Assembly: GCA_002633005.1 (NCBI GenBank)
Contig: NMRA01001181.1
Span: 16,129 to 42,486 of the forward strand
Length of the DNA stretch: 26,358 nt
Source of the DNA: Phoronis australis
Taxonomy: Eukaryota; Phoronida; Phoronidae
Reading direction: 5' to 3'
This document shows, in pieces, positions 9,397-17,970 of this stretch (position 1 is its first letter; each line of letters begins with the position of its first letter). The notes under the pieces are model-generated. The model made no database searches. It saw only the letters and a program-made list of their open reading frames with translations, and had not been told where the DNA came from. The translations under genes were made by a program, and so were the position numbers.

Positions 9397-9552
9397 CTGA
9401 AGACCTGATCTCTGTATGTACTCTCCAATGTGCTGAAACCTCTGCTGCTTAGCAAGTCTAAACTCTTCACTAGATTTCTGTTGCAATTCCCTGATAGACG
9501 TCTGCAGAGTTTTAGCATTGGACTGCAAACCATTTAATGCCTCAACAGCATT
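9397..9552 (-). CDS. FPGS: FPGS exon 2
   Basis: The exon is 156 nt (52 codons) on the minus strand. It follows CTTTTGTTACAG (AG at 9554-9553, with a CTGAA branch-like motif about 25 nt upstream) and ends CTTCAG|GTATAT. It reads NAVEALNGLQSNAKTL through a basic, Gln-rich helix to IGEYIQRSGLQ. The pattern AV..LN.LQ.NA..L followed by a helix and ending SGLQ is the first conserved segment of FPGS, directly N-terminal to the strand and P-loop in exon 3. The phase is 0 at both ends, which matches exon 3. Identification is strong because exons 2, 3 and 4 line up in order, strand and phase. Confidence 0.9.
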
Positions 9553-10139
9553 CTGTAACAAAAGGCGAATTTCAGTTGATTCCCAGATTCTGCAACCGTT
9601 CCCAGCCGGTCGTCAGCATTAAATATTGATATAGGTTTCACGAGGTGACGAGCTAAGCTACTCAGGTTGAGTGAAATTTCGGTATCAATGAAGCCCAAAA
9701 CAAGGCAACATAGCTGTTTGTTGATGATAGTCTTCATATAGCCAGCTGGCTTTCTACCTCAGTATGTACATTTATGATGTGAGTTTTGTAAATACATTAC
9801 ATAACTTGTATACAATACAGTATTTTTAAATGAATTCTTAGTTTTCACTTTTAAAAAGAACAGCTGATTACCATACTTTGTTAGGACAGAGTCGAATATT
9901 CTGGAAAGAAATCTGTAATGTGGAAAGAATCCCGCCGCTGCACACACTGCCTACGAAAATCAGACAGTGACATAAATTCTGATTGAAGCTTTCAAATAAC
10001 ACGGTCTCTTCGTGAACTATTCATGTCTTTTGCCATCAGCACTAATGCTCACTTGCAATGACAATGATAATGTACAACATCAACAGACATCAACAAAGTT
10101 TGCTAACAAATCTGAACTTGTTTGAAATTTAGGGCTGAC
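9553..10139 (-). other. putative FPGS intron 1 region
   Basis: This stretch lies upstream of exon 2 on the minus strand. It contains open frames of 62-67 codons that show no FPGS similarity and no fitting donor, so I read it as intron. If exon 1 lies farther away, intron 1 would also contain the LTR retrotransposon. Confidence 0.5.
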
Positions 10140-10160
10140 CTCCGTGGGTGACGTAGTCAT
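10140..10160 (-). CDS. FPGS: candidate FPGS exon 1 coding start (MTTSPTE)
   Basis: On the minus strand an ATG at 10160-10158 opens a seven-codon stretch that ends GAG|GTCAGC at 10140. Phase 0 at that junction fits exon 2. The same frame is open upstream to 10319 with no other ATG, starting at GTG after an in-frame TGA. That segment is Ser/Arg/Lys-containing with few acidic residues, loosely like a mitochondrial leader, as FPGS has mitochondrial and cytosolic forms in other animals. The donor is moderate and the ATG context (TAT before ATG) is weak. The real first exon could be elsewhere. Confidence 0.35.
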
Positions 10161-10318
10161 ATAAAGAATCTTTTGGCCCAACCATTTGCACACTCGACTT
10201 TGACATGGCAACCCCCAAATCTGTGTGCCAACAGATTTTTCAACAGCTCTATTTTTTGAGCCAGTGACATGGGAAAGAGCTGTCACGGAGCAACTAACAC
10301 GGAATAGCTGATTGGGCA

Positions 10319-10436
10319 CAAGTGTGTGTTTGTTTCAAGTGTGTGTGTGTTTCAAGTGTGTGTGTTTCAAGTGTGTGTGTGTTTCAAGTGTGTGTGTGTT
10401 TCGTGTGTGTGTGTGTGTGTGTTTCAAGTGTGTGTG
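10319..10436. repeat. compound (GT)n / TTTCAA microsatellite
   Basis: GT runs of varied length are interrupted at near-regular intervals by TTTCAAG, about six times, running up to the first base of the LTR at 10437. The LTR itself begins TGTTTCAAG, so the interrupting motif equals the end of the LTR. The 5-bp target duplication GTGTG (10432-10436) is the last piece of the tract. Confidence 0.95.
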
Positions 10437-10581
10437 TGTTTCAAGACTTACTGTAATTAGAACGAGTAAAACATAAACGTGTTCACGGACATGACACTTA
10501 TAATACGGAACCGGAAACAGCTAATTACATACTAGCAACACCATCTATTGAGTAGCGATAAAACAAAGCAATATTGAAACA
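10437..10581 (-). repeat. 3' LTR of the retrotransposon
   Basis: The LTR is 145 bp, on the minus strand starting TGTTTCAATATTG and ending CTTGAAACA, with TGTTTCAA/TTGAAACA as inverted ends. A TATTATAAG box-like sequence and an ACAGTAAGTC donor-like sequence lie inside. It points toward FPGS on the same strand, so it could serve as a promoter or 5' exon for that gene. That is inference only. Confidence 0.95.
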
Positions 10582-10703
10582 TCCTCTGGAAAAATAAAAA
10601 AGTAATCTAAAGTAATAAAACAAAACTTAAATTAGATATACAAAGTCTATAGTTAAGAATGAATAGATCACAAATGAGGTACACTAAACCGCGACATAGT
10701 CCT

Positions 10704-10922
10704 TTAAGCAGGACAGTGGTCGTCGATCATGAACTGGTCTGTTGGGAACATGTGTTGTTGAATCGCTAGATAATACATCAGCGCGGGTTGGTGTCGCAGA
10801 CAGAGGCTCGCCCGATACAGTGGAGGAGGCTCATAGGACTTGCGGAGGTGCACCCTATTGCGTGTGTAACATCCGTTAGGGATTTGCACTTCATAAAATC
10901 TGTCACCAAGTCGCTTTGTCAC
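10704..10922 (-). pseudogene. integrase C-terminal tail, out of frame
   Basis: The frame begins TKRLGDRFYEVQIPNG and continues NRVHLRKS, matching the C-terminal end of Ty3/gypsy integrases. It lies in a different frame from the main integrase segment, with the shift near 10920, so a small indel separates them. Beyond HLRKS the sequence is unrecognised, and a stop follows at 10704. Confidence 0.75.
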
Positions 10923-12124
10923 AAATCCTTTCTCTCACTCTTTGATGCCAAGTTGACTTGGTTGAATCCGCACGGATCACCTTCCAGAAGGTAAGGTAAG
11001 TCCTTGGCATGTTCATTGTAACGTTGAGCTTGTAAATGGGCCATTTCCTCCATTTTGTAACTGTCGCTGTAACACGAGTGTGAGGTCTCGCCACGTGGAG
11101 CCAACAATCTTGCTGTGATAGGCACCAGAGATCGTGTGCGGCGACCGAGTAATCGTGGAGCTGGGCTACTACCCACACCTTGATGGGGGTTATTACGTGA
11201 CTCCGGATTTGCCAAATAGGGATCCGTCTGAGATCTCTTACACATGCGAAGTAAAGTCTTGGCTGCTTTGACCGCTGACTTGATCTGTCCATTTGACTGG
11301 GAGTGTTTCGGCGAACTCATGTGATGGGTACAATCCCACTTGAGTAAGAAGGATCGGAATTCCATGCTGGTGTACTGACTTCCTGGACCTGACATGATCA
11401 TGGAAAGAATCCCATAACGCGCAAAATGTGGTTTTATCTTTTTAATGATAGCAGACACAGACAATGAAGGAAGACGATCCACTTCCCAGAAGTAGTAATC
11501 GACAATATGATAGTCCTCACCATCAATGGAAAATATATCCATGCCCACCTTCTCCCAGGGGCTAGAAGGGGTATCGTGTGAGCGCAGGGATTCCTTTGAC
11601 TGTGCCCTGTAGTAAGTTCTGCAGGCATCATACTGTTGAATGAGCTGTTTTATTTCATCAGTCATCCCAGGCCAGTATAAGCATTCTTGTGCTCTACGTA
11701 GAGTACTTTCCACACCAAGGTGTGACTCATGAAGGAGATTCTTCATTAGAGCCCGCATGCAAGAAGGGACAACAACTCTCTTGCCTCGGAAAATCAGTTC
11801 GTCACTAAGGGAGTACTCATCACGAGTGGAGAAGAAAGGTCGAAGCGACAGTGGAAGATCGTCATTGTTCTGAGGCCATCCATTACTGATGACAATGGCA
11901 AGTTGCTGAAGAGTTGAATCTGACTTAGTACTTTTTTGCAGTTCAGTAAGTCGATTGTGAGACACTGGAAGGCACGGCAAAGAACTAACATGTGACAATG
12001 CTTCCTTCGTAGTGGGTTTTTGAGTGGTCGCTCTTGACAGCATATCTAATATGAACATGTGTTTACCAGGCTGCCACTGAATGTCAGCATCATAATTATG
12101 AATTTGCATGAACATTCCTTGCAA
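10919..12124 (-). pseudogene. end of RNase H connection plus integrase
   Basis: This is a 401-codon segment. Residues 1-32 (NYDADIQWQPGKHMFILDMLSR) are the end of the RNase H/connection region. The zinc-binding domain follows with H132, H135 and C168, but the second cysteine position is Tyr171. The catalytic core keeps D196 (GMDIFSI). The second acidic site in the SGPGSQYTS block is Gly246, and the third, in SNGQIKSAVK, is Lys282. The element therefore could not integrate by itself. Product call is firm; inactivity is inferred from those residues. Confidence 0.93.
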
Positions 12125-12128
12125 TCGC

Positions 12129-12731
12129 CTAGGGGAATTGCGTATGGGGCTTCAGCGCTAATGCATGTAATGGCTTGTGATCAGAGATCACTGTGACTCT
12201 TCTGGCGAAAGTAAACTGCTGAAATCTTTTGAGCGCATACACAATGGCAAGACATTCACGTTCTATAGATGCATACCTAGCCTCCGTAGGAGTCAGAGCT
12301 CTCGATGCATAAGCGATAGGCTTGCCATCCTGCAGCAACGCAGCACCGAGGCCTCTCTCAGAGGAATCACACTCCACCACGAGCTCTTTGGTAGGGTCAT
12401 AATACGACAGTACAGGTGCAGAGGACACCAAAAACTTGATCACGGTGAAAGCTTGTTCGCATTCATCAGTCCACTCCCAGACTGCCTCTGGATGAGATAA
12501 TTGATGTATAGGACCCAGTACAGTGGATAAAAGAGGTAGGAACTTAGCCAGATACCCTACTGTACCCTGAAGACACTGGCCACTTTGCTGGTCAAGTGGT
12601 CTAGCCATGAGCATGATCGCTTCTACTTTACGGGGGTCAGGATTTAGACCATTAGCTGTGACCAGATGGCCCATAAATGTGAGTTCCGGTACACGGAATT
12701 CACACTTGGGAAGGTAAATGAGAGACTGCAC
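12129..12731 (-). pseudogene. reverse transcriptase thumb and RNase H
   Basis: The frame begins with the RT thumb (PKCEFRVPELTFMGHLVTANG) and the connection. RNase H then has its three acidic residues in place: D122 (VVECDSSERGLGAAL), E157 (YASIERECLAIVYALK) and D184 (VISDHKPLHAL). It ends at a TAG just after KPHTQFP, where a C-run (12130-12133) marks a one-base shift relative to the following segment. This is the best-preserved catalytic domain in the element. Confidence 0.93.
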
Positions 12732-13565
12732 TCAGTTGAACGACGAAGCAGGTTTTTGAGGTTGGTGTCATGGTCTAAGTGGTCGCGCCATATCAACAAA
12801 ACATCTGCAACACAAAAAAACTCTAGCAAGACCTTCTAAAGCTTCCAAAAGTCTTTTCTGAAAGATTTCACTGGATACAACCAACCCAAAAGGCAGATGT
12901 GTCCATCGAAAACGACCCCACGGAATAACAAAGGTCGTGAGCTTGCTTGACACATCGTCTAGTTTGCAATACCAGTAGCTGGACGTAAGATCCAAACTGG
13001 ACAGCACTGTAGCTTGCGTGAGTTCGGGAAGAATGTCGTCCATTGTTGGAAGCTGAAACGTTTCACGCTGTAGAGCCTTGTTGAGCAGTCGAGGGTCCAG
13101 GTAAATACATAAAGAACCATCGCGCTTTGTTTGGACAGACATTTGGCTGCACCATTCAGTGGGTTCATGTATGGATGCAAGAATACCAAGGCCGACCAAG
13201 CGATCAAGTTCAGATTTGACCTTGGGTTTTAGGGCAATAGGAATACGCCTTGGGGGACATTCTACAGGTTTTACAGTCTGATCAGTAGTGAGATGCACTG
13301 GGTCTTGAAATGTACTGAGTTGCCCATCAAAAACATGAGAGAACTGATCGATAATTGACTTAGCCGCACAGTCAGAGACAGCGGCAAAAGAGTGTATTGT
13401 GCAAGCAGGTTCAAAATTCTGATAGTTGACGGTCACTAGTCTCATTTGTTCCGCAGAGGAGCGACTGAGTAATGGGGTAAAATCATCACTCACGGCATGA
13501 AACAGAAGATCATACTCAGCCATTGTCTTGGGATTGTTGACAGCCAGGCGCACAGTCCCTGCCAC
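12644..13565 (-). pseudogene. reverse transcriptase, frameshifted at the catalytic motif
   Basis: The first part (13565-12768) has RT motifs in order: RRIPIALKPKVKSELDRL, the first catalytic Asp in LSSLDLTSSYW (D192), FVIPWGRFRWTHLPFGL and FQKRLLEAL. It shifts frame in a 7-T run near 12817-12823. The frame continuing to 12644 carries CVADVLLIW with only one Asp at the site that should hold two. The second part ends after NLKNLLRRSTEC, where another shift leads into the RNase H segment. A polymerase with one catalytic Asp missing is expected to be dead. Confidence 0.93.
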
Positions 13566-13583
13566 AGGGGTGGTCTGTTTGTT

Positions 13584-13853
13584 TCACATTTGGAGTTTAG
13601 TGGTCGAGGGTTGCAGGGTGAGTCCCTCAACATACCTATGCGGTAAACAATTGACAGTTGCACCGGGATCGACTTGAAAAGTGATAGGGGTCCCATTAAG
13701 TAACATGTTTGCATAAATCAGGCCTTTGTAAGAGCCGTCATTGATGGCAGTGACAGCACGAGTCTCAAGTTCGGAGTGTACTATACAATACAAACTAATC
13801 ATCAGGGTGTTCAGTGACAACATGAACAGACTTTTGGGAAGTTTTTGCAACAA
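13584..13853 (-). pseudogene. retropepsin-like protease segment
   Basis: The aspartic protease active-site strand reads ITFQVDPGATVNCLP. Pro63 occupies the place where the family has Thr or Ser (D-T/S-G-A), which should impair catalysis. The segment stays in one frame with the RT segment, separated by an in-frame TGA at 13584-13586. Upstream it is in the -1 frame relative to the zinc-knuckle ORF at an A-rich CAAAAAC. Confidence 0.85.
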
Positions 13854-14134
13854 ACTGCAAAGTGGTTAGGCTTATGACACGGCGGACAAATCTTGCCCCA
13901 AGCTGGACAGACTTCTTTCTTACGTATGTGGTTACCGTCACAGAACAGACAATGGATCGTGCGCTGACGGCGGCTTCTTGGATTCAATGTCACTTTATTC
14001 ACTGGGTTCGAGTCCGGTCCAAGGTGGTCAATGCAACGTAGGTGGAGTGCAGTATCTTCAGCAGCACGACATAGGTCCATGGCCATGTTTAAAGTGAGAT
14101 AACTGCTTGCGGACATGAACATCCCCGATACCAA
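13811..14134 (-). pseudogene. gag zinc-knuckle (nucleocapsid-like) segment
   Basis: Two Cys/His knuckles are visible: C62-x2-C65-x3-H69-x6-C76 and C83-x2-C86-x4-H91-x3-C95, preceded by a basic stretch (NPRSRRQR). This matches the nucleic-acid-binding end of gag. It lies in a different frame from the capsid segment, with a one-base T insertion near 14090 the likely cause. The ORF closes with a TGA shortly after the knuckles. Confidence 0.85.
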
Positions 14135-14573
14135 TCACAATGCGGTCACGTAGTAAATCTTTACGCAGACAGTCACAAAAGTCACAGGTTTTGCTAAGGT
14201 CCTTAAGCGCCTTGAAAAACACATCAAAGGACTCCCCTTCAGACTGTGTCCGGGAATTGAACAGATGACGTTGGTATGTTATGTTTACGTTGCCAACAAT
14301 GTGGTGTTCGAATTTAGTCAACAGTGTCTCAAGGTCTGCGTTGTCTTCACCAGCAGCAAAATCCAACAAATTATACAGTCTCACCCCAATGGGGCCAGTA
14401 GTGTTTAGAAAAACAGCCTTCTGAAATTGTCTATCTTTACAGGACAGGTCAGTAATAATGCAGTAATTCTCAAACATTTGGCGAAAGACTTTCCACCCAG
14501 TAATTGGGTCTGAGTCAAGAGATACCTGCGGAGGGGGGGACGGAAAGTTACTACATCCCACCGGTGCCGCCAT
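14058..14573 (-). pseudogene. gag capsid-like segment
   Basis: The segment is 171 codons from an ATG whose A is the last base of the LTR. It begins MAAPVGCSNFPSPPP, then shows a WKVFRQMFENY motif, a helix-rich region and ITYQRHLFNSRTQSEGESF followed by FFKALKDLSKTCDF. That is the gag pattern of many animal Ty3/gypsy elements. Real similarity ends at RKQL, after which the frame is shifted and the last ~15 codons are noise. The first codons overlie the presumed primer-binding site, so the true start may be downstream. Confidence 0.85.
14555..14572 (-). other. putative primer-binding site
   Basis: Immediately inside the 5' LTR the minus strand reads TGGCGGCACCGGTGGGAT. Its complement ends in CCA and looks like the 3' end of a tRNA (T-arm and acceptor stem), possibly a serine-type tRNA ending GCCA. 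The tRNA identity is not proven. Confidence 0.55.
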
Positions 14574-14717
14574 GTTTCAAGACTTACTGTAGATAGTGCC
14601 AGTAAAACATAAACGTGTTCGCCGACATGACACTTATATTGTGGAACCGGAAACAGCTAATTAGATACTAGCAACGCCATCTATTGAGTAGAGATAAAAC
14701 AAAGCAATATTGAAACA
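14573..14717 (-). repeat. 5' LTR of the retrotransposon
   Basis: The LTR is 145 bp, the same length as the copy at 10437-10581 and about 91% identical by eye, with TG...CA ends. GTGTG follows at 14718-14722. Confidence 0.95.
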
Positions 14718-14722
14718 GTGTG

Positions 14723-15105
14723 TAAACATGACTGACACGATGACAAGCGTTTTTTACAAATTGGCTCGAGAGATAAAGCTATACCTTCCAGGTGTGACGG
14801 ACAGTCAGATAAAGCATCTCTACGTTGCTTGCATGGTGCCACTGAAGTTTTTTCACCAGTGTCAACTACGTCTCTAAACACTGCACGGAAAGGGAGGTCA
14901 TTATATTTCTACGCACTTGCACAATCGCGCATACAGGTGACCATGATCCACTAGCATTTCTCACCGTTTGGACATCTTTATGTGAGTATGGACAGAAAGT
15001 CTTTGATTTTGTATGAATGAGTCATGATGAATGAGAGTTCAGTGGAGCAAGTCACGCCGAGACAACAGGTTTCTGTGTAAGAACAGCTTTAGATGTGGCG
15101 GGAAA
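14723..15105. other. no gene recognised
   Basis: This stretch lies between the LTR element and the next inverted-repeat element. No frame here resembles a known protein, and no clear repeat was seen. Confidence 0.5.
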
Positions 15106-15114
15106 CATTAACAC

Positions 15115-16533
15115 TAGGCAATGACCATCGCCTCTGTTGGCCCGAAGCAGAGGCGATGTAGAGGCTATAGGCGCTCTGTACGCCGGAAGCTTTTCCGCGA
15201 ATTATGCCTCGCACCGACTAAACCATCAAAGTCACGTTGTTATAAATACCTTTTGCGCATAGAGGAACACCTTAGGAGGTTGTTGATGTGTTTAAGTCCT
15301 TCCAACTCCAACAAATACTCCCGTTATGAAACTTTTTCTTCGATCAGTCCCTATTTCAGTTCCCAAAATCGTGAAACCAAAATTTTTGTACTGCGCACGC
15401 TCCAATATTTTTACTGCGCTCGCTAGGTGATGTGACTTCATAACCTCAATAATTTTTAAATAGGCCAAAGGTGAGCCATTGCGGTCTTGTCAGTTGTTAT
15501 GTTCGTGGTTTTCATTAAACTTGCAGAGTTCAAAACATAACCTTATATGGCACTGGTAGCTAGAATCATAGATTGTGTAAGTTGTGCAAAACAATTCTCT
15601 GAAATCTGATTATGACTCATGAGCATATGATCTTTAGTTCTGACAAACAAGTTTTCAGTTGAGAGTTAGACAGCATAGTGAATAGATGTATCTTGTAGAT
15701 ATCTAGAATAAACCCACGTAAAACCGTAACACAGAGTTGTGTTTGAAAGAGGTTTTCATACATCTACCAGGTGTGAACGCAGTCAAACCCAGAGTGAATT
15801 GGTGTCATTGGAAAGAATATTGTCGTAACTTCGGTTGCAGTTGGGCGATTTTGGCGATTCAAAAGCTAAACATGATCACCATTTGACGAAGATTTCAGAA
15901 ATACTATTGGTTTATGTTCATATATGTTATACCTTAACTTACATTTTTAACAGCACAGCCCAGTCAGGGTAGATACGATCTTATTGGAGATTAGAGCAAC
16001 TATCGAACAAAAGAAAGCTGGCCTTCCAACCATAAATGCCAGAATGGAGTTAATCAGTCGTGTAAGATATTGGCTACAGGGGTAAACTTCCCAACTTGTT
16101 GTTGGGCTATAGAATCGAACAAGCTGAGAGAAACGGGAAACGCCGTAATGGAAGCTACAGGAGCAGGCAGAAAATTACAGAGAGGTGAAATTTCCGTCAA
16201 AAACTTTGATAAACTTGTTTTGAGACTTTAGAATGATTTCATCACTGAGATAGAGAAAGTTTGCTGTTTGTAGTGGGGCTTGTTCTCCTATGACTGATAT
16301 AGCTGTGTTCAGTGGCAACTTACTGACCAACATTACTGCTGTTATCTGAAGTGGACCCCTGCCGTTTGGTGGTAAAAGTTCACCATTCAAAACCACCGTG
16401 AATGNTAACAACGTGACTTTGATGGTTTAGTCGGTGCGAGGCATAATTCGCCGAAAATCTTCCGGCGTACAGAGCGCCTATAGCCTCTACATCGCCTCTG
16501 CTTTGGGCCAACAGAGGCGATGGTCATTGCCTA
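15115..16533. mobile_element. 1419-bp element with 128-bp terminal inverted repeats and 9-bp TSD
   Basis: The left end 15115-15242 (TAGGCAATGACC...) is repeated inverted at 16406-16533 with only about three mismatches. CATTAACAC occurs directly outside both ends (15106-15114, 16534-16542). Each inverted repeat holds its own hairpin, with ATCGCCTCTG pairing with CAGAGGCGAT around an 11-base loop. A 9-bp target duplication and long ends fit a Mutator-like element; Merlin elements also make 8-9 bp duplications. The interior has no transposase frame, so it is non-autonomous. N at 16405 borders the right inverted repeat. Confidence 0.9.
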
Positions 16534-16542
16534 CATTAACAC

Positions 16543-16604
16543 TAGACAATGACCATCGTCTAGATGGCCCGCAGAGGAGAGCCGATGGCGACGGTCATTG
16601 CCTA
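16543..16604. mobile_element. 62-bp miniature with the same ends as the neighbouring element
   Basis: It begins TAGACAATGACCATCG and ends CGACGGTCATTGCCTA, the inverted ends of the 1419-bp element with a few changes. CATTAACAC follows it at 16605-16613, giving a third copy of the 9-mer. It is little more than two ends joined. Confidence 0.85.
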
Positions 16605-16613
16605 CATTAACAC

Positions 16614-17240
16614 ACAACTAAAGGCTGATAACGAGAAACACGGTAATGTAACCGATAACAACACTGATCAACGTCAGTGAACAAAACATAGAAATATAGA
16701 ACTAGAAGTTGAATGCTCAACTCGTATGTTCTAAACGAAAATTACAACAAACCGAACCTCATATGATCTGACAGCCATTGAACGGGGGCCCGCGTTAGAA
16801 GCATGCAACTGTCTAACCATTCGCGCAAGCGTAAATCGCATACCACACGATGAGCGAATGTAAACACAAAAGAGTATTAATCTCGTGCTCAAGGACTAAA
16901 GTACTAGCCGGTGCTTTGGTGCAGGGCTAACTTGTTCAATAATTTTGTTGGTGCAATGTGCAAAAACTGCCATTAATATATAAAATATGAGATTTTGTTG
17001 GTTAAATTGTTTCAAAAACACTGATTTTTAACTTTAAAAGCCAATTTTGAAACATTTTACTCCTAATTTTCATTAACATATTTGTCGTTTATCTAACATA
17101 ACAAAAAGTCAGCATCAAGTTTGATATATTCTGTAGTATCGATCATTTTTCTGAATCTCATTGCATTCGGGAAAATGTTCATGCCTTATCCATTATGTAT
17201 TGACAAGACGCTTATGTTGTCTGATATTGGATACATAAAG
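16614..17240. other. no gene recognised, AT-rich
   Basis: I see no open frame of interest, no tandem repeat and no clear element in this stretch. Confidence 0.5.
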
Positions 17241-17323
17241 CGTCTGTTATGTTTTTCTTGTCAAGAAAATTAGACCTCTCTAATGTTGTCACCAGATGGC
17301 GACAGCAACCTGACGAGAGGAAA

Positions 17324-17459
17324 ATGGATTCCAAGTCCATGCAAAACAGACTGGCGTCAATGGAACAACGGTTGAAAAGAGAAAATGAACATCGAAAGAA
17401 AGACAGGAACACAGTCAAACTGGACCTTTTGGCATCAAGTCCAAGAAGGACTCGACCTA
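17324..17459 (+). CDS. candidate first coding exon, unrecognised basic coiled-coil-like peptide
   Basis: An ATG in good context (GAAAATGG) opens a charged peptide, MDSKSMQNRLASMEQRLKRE, then HRKKDRNTVKLDLLASSPRR. It is rich in K, R, E and Q with heptad-like spacing. A good donor A|GTGAGT lies at 17460, though the frame also stays open to a stop at 17497. The frame extends upstream to 17249, where the residues look less protein-like. No downstream exon was identified and I do not recognise the family. Confidence 0.3.
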
Positions 17460-17818
17460 GTGAGTTTTCTGCTGAAATTATGCAACTTGTTTCGTGACAA
17501 TTATTCAATCATCGAGTGATGTGACGCTGAAGCAGGTTATCCATTTTGGAGAATTTCTCCGGTGGGATGATTTCTGTCAATTTTTTGACGATTTTCAATG
17601 TTTCGACACATTTACACACCAAAATATGGCGTTTGAATTCTCTTTGTATGGATTACAATATTACTATCAGGACAAACTCAGTCCCACTGTTGCTGTTCAC
17701 AGTCACGGAATGAATTTTTTAGGGATTGAGCTATTAAACTTTTAAACAGTATTGGTCCTTACTCATTGCAATGTTTCACTATTCGTAAGCAACCCTATAA
17801 TGTCAGGGTGAAAACCTA

Positions 17819-17970
17819 TTGTAGTAATAGCCGAGATTACCCGACCCGGGGATCGAACCCGCGATCCCCATAAAACCGGCAAGCGTGCTAACCATTCAGC
17901 TAATAGGCAATTGCCCGTTAGCGCGTAGCTAACAGAGGCTCATATAATTCACCGGAAGCACATCTACAAC
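17819..17970 (-). repeat. tRNA-derived SINE, copy 2 (head only)
   Basis: This is a minus-strand copy of the SINE head, with box A TAGCTGAATGG and box B GGTTCGATCCC. It starts GTTGTAGATGTGC at 17970 and stops at CTATTACTACAA (17819), where copies 1 and 3 continue. It therefore lacks the 3' body. It directly follows copy 3 in a head-to-tail arrangement. Confidence 0.85.

Larger units (their letters stand above)
10437..14717 (-). mobile_element. Ty3/gypsy-type LTR retrotransposon, full length but inactive (4281 bp)
   Basis: Two 145-bp LTRs flank gag, protease, reverse transcriptase, RNase H and integrase in Ty3/gypsy order. The element is bounded by GTGTG on both sides (10432-10436 and 14718-14722). 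The protein-coding part is broken by at least five frameshifts and one in-frame stop, and catalytic positions are lost in protease, reverse transcriptase and integrase. The LTRs differ at about 13 of 145 positions, so the insertion is old. Short LTRs and this domain set recall Mag/SURL-type elements, but I cannot place the clade firmly. The base next to the 5' LTR begins TGGCGGCACC, a plausible primer-binding site. AGAGGA precedes the 3' LTR as a short polypurine tract. Confidence 0.95.

Noticed and set aside
12177-12500. 107-codon plus-strand ORF
   Set aside because: It is antisense to the RNase H segment of the retrotransposon.
15121-15426. 101-codon plus-strand ORF
   Set aside because: Its first third is the terminal inverted repeat, and no transposase motif follows.
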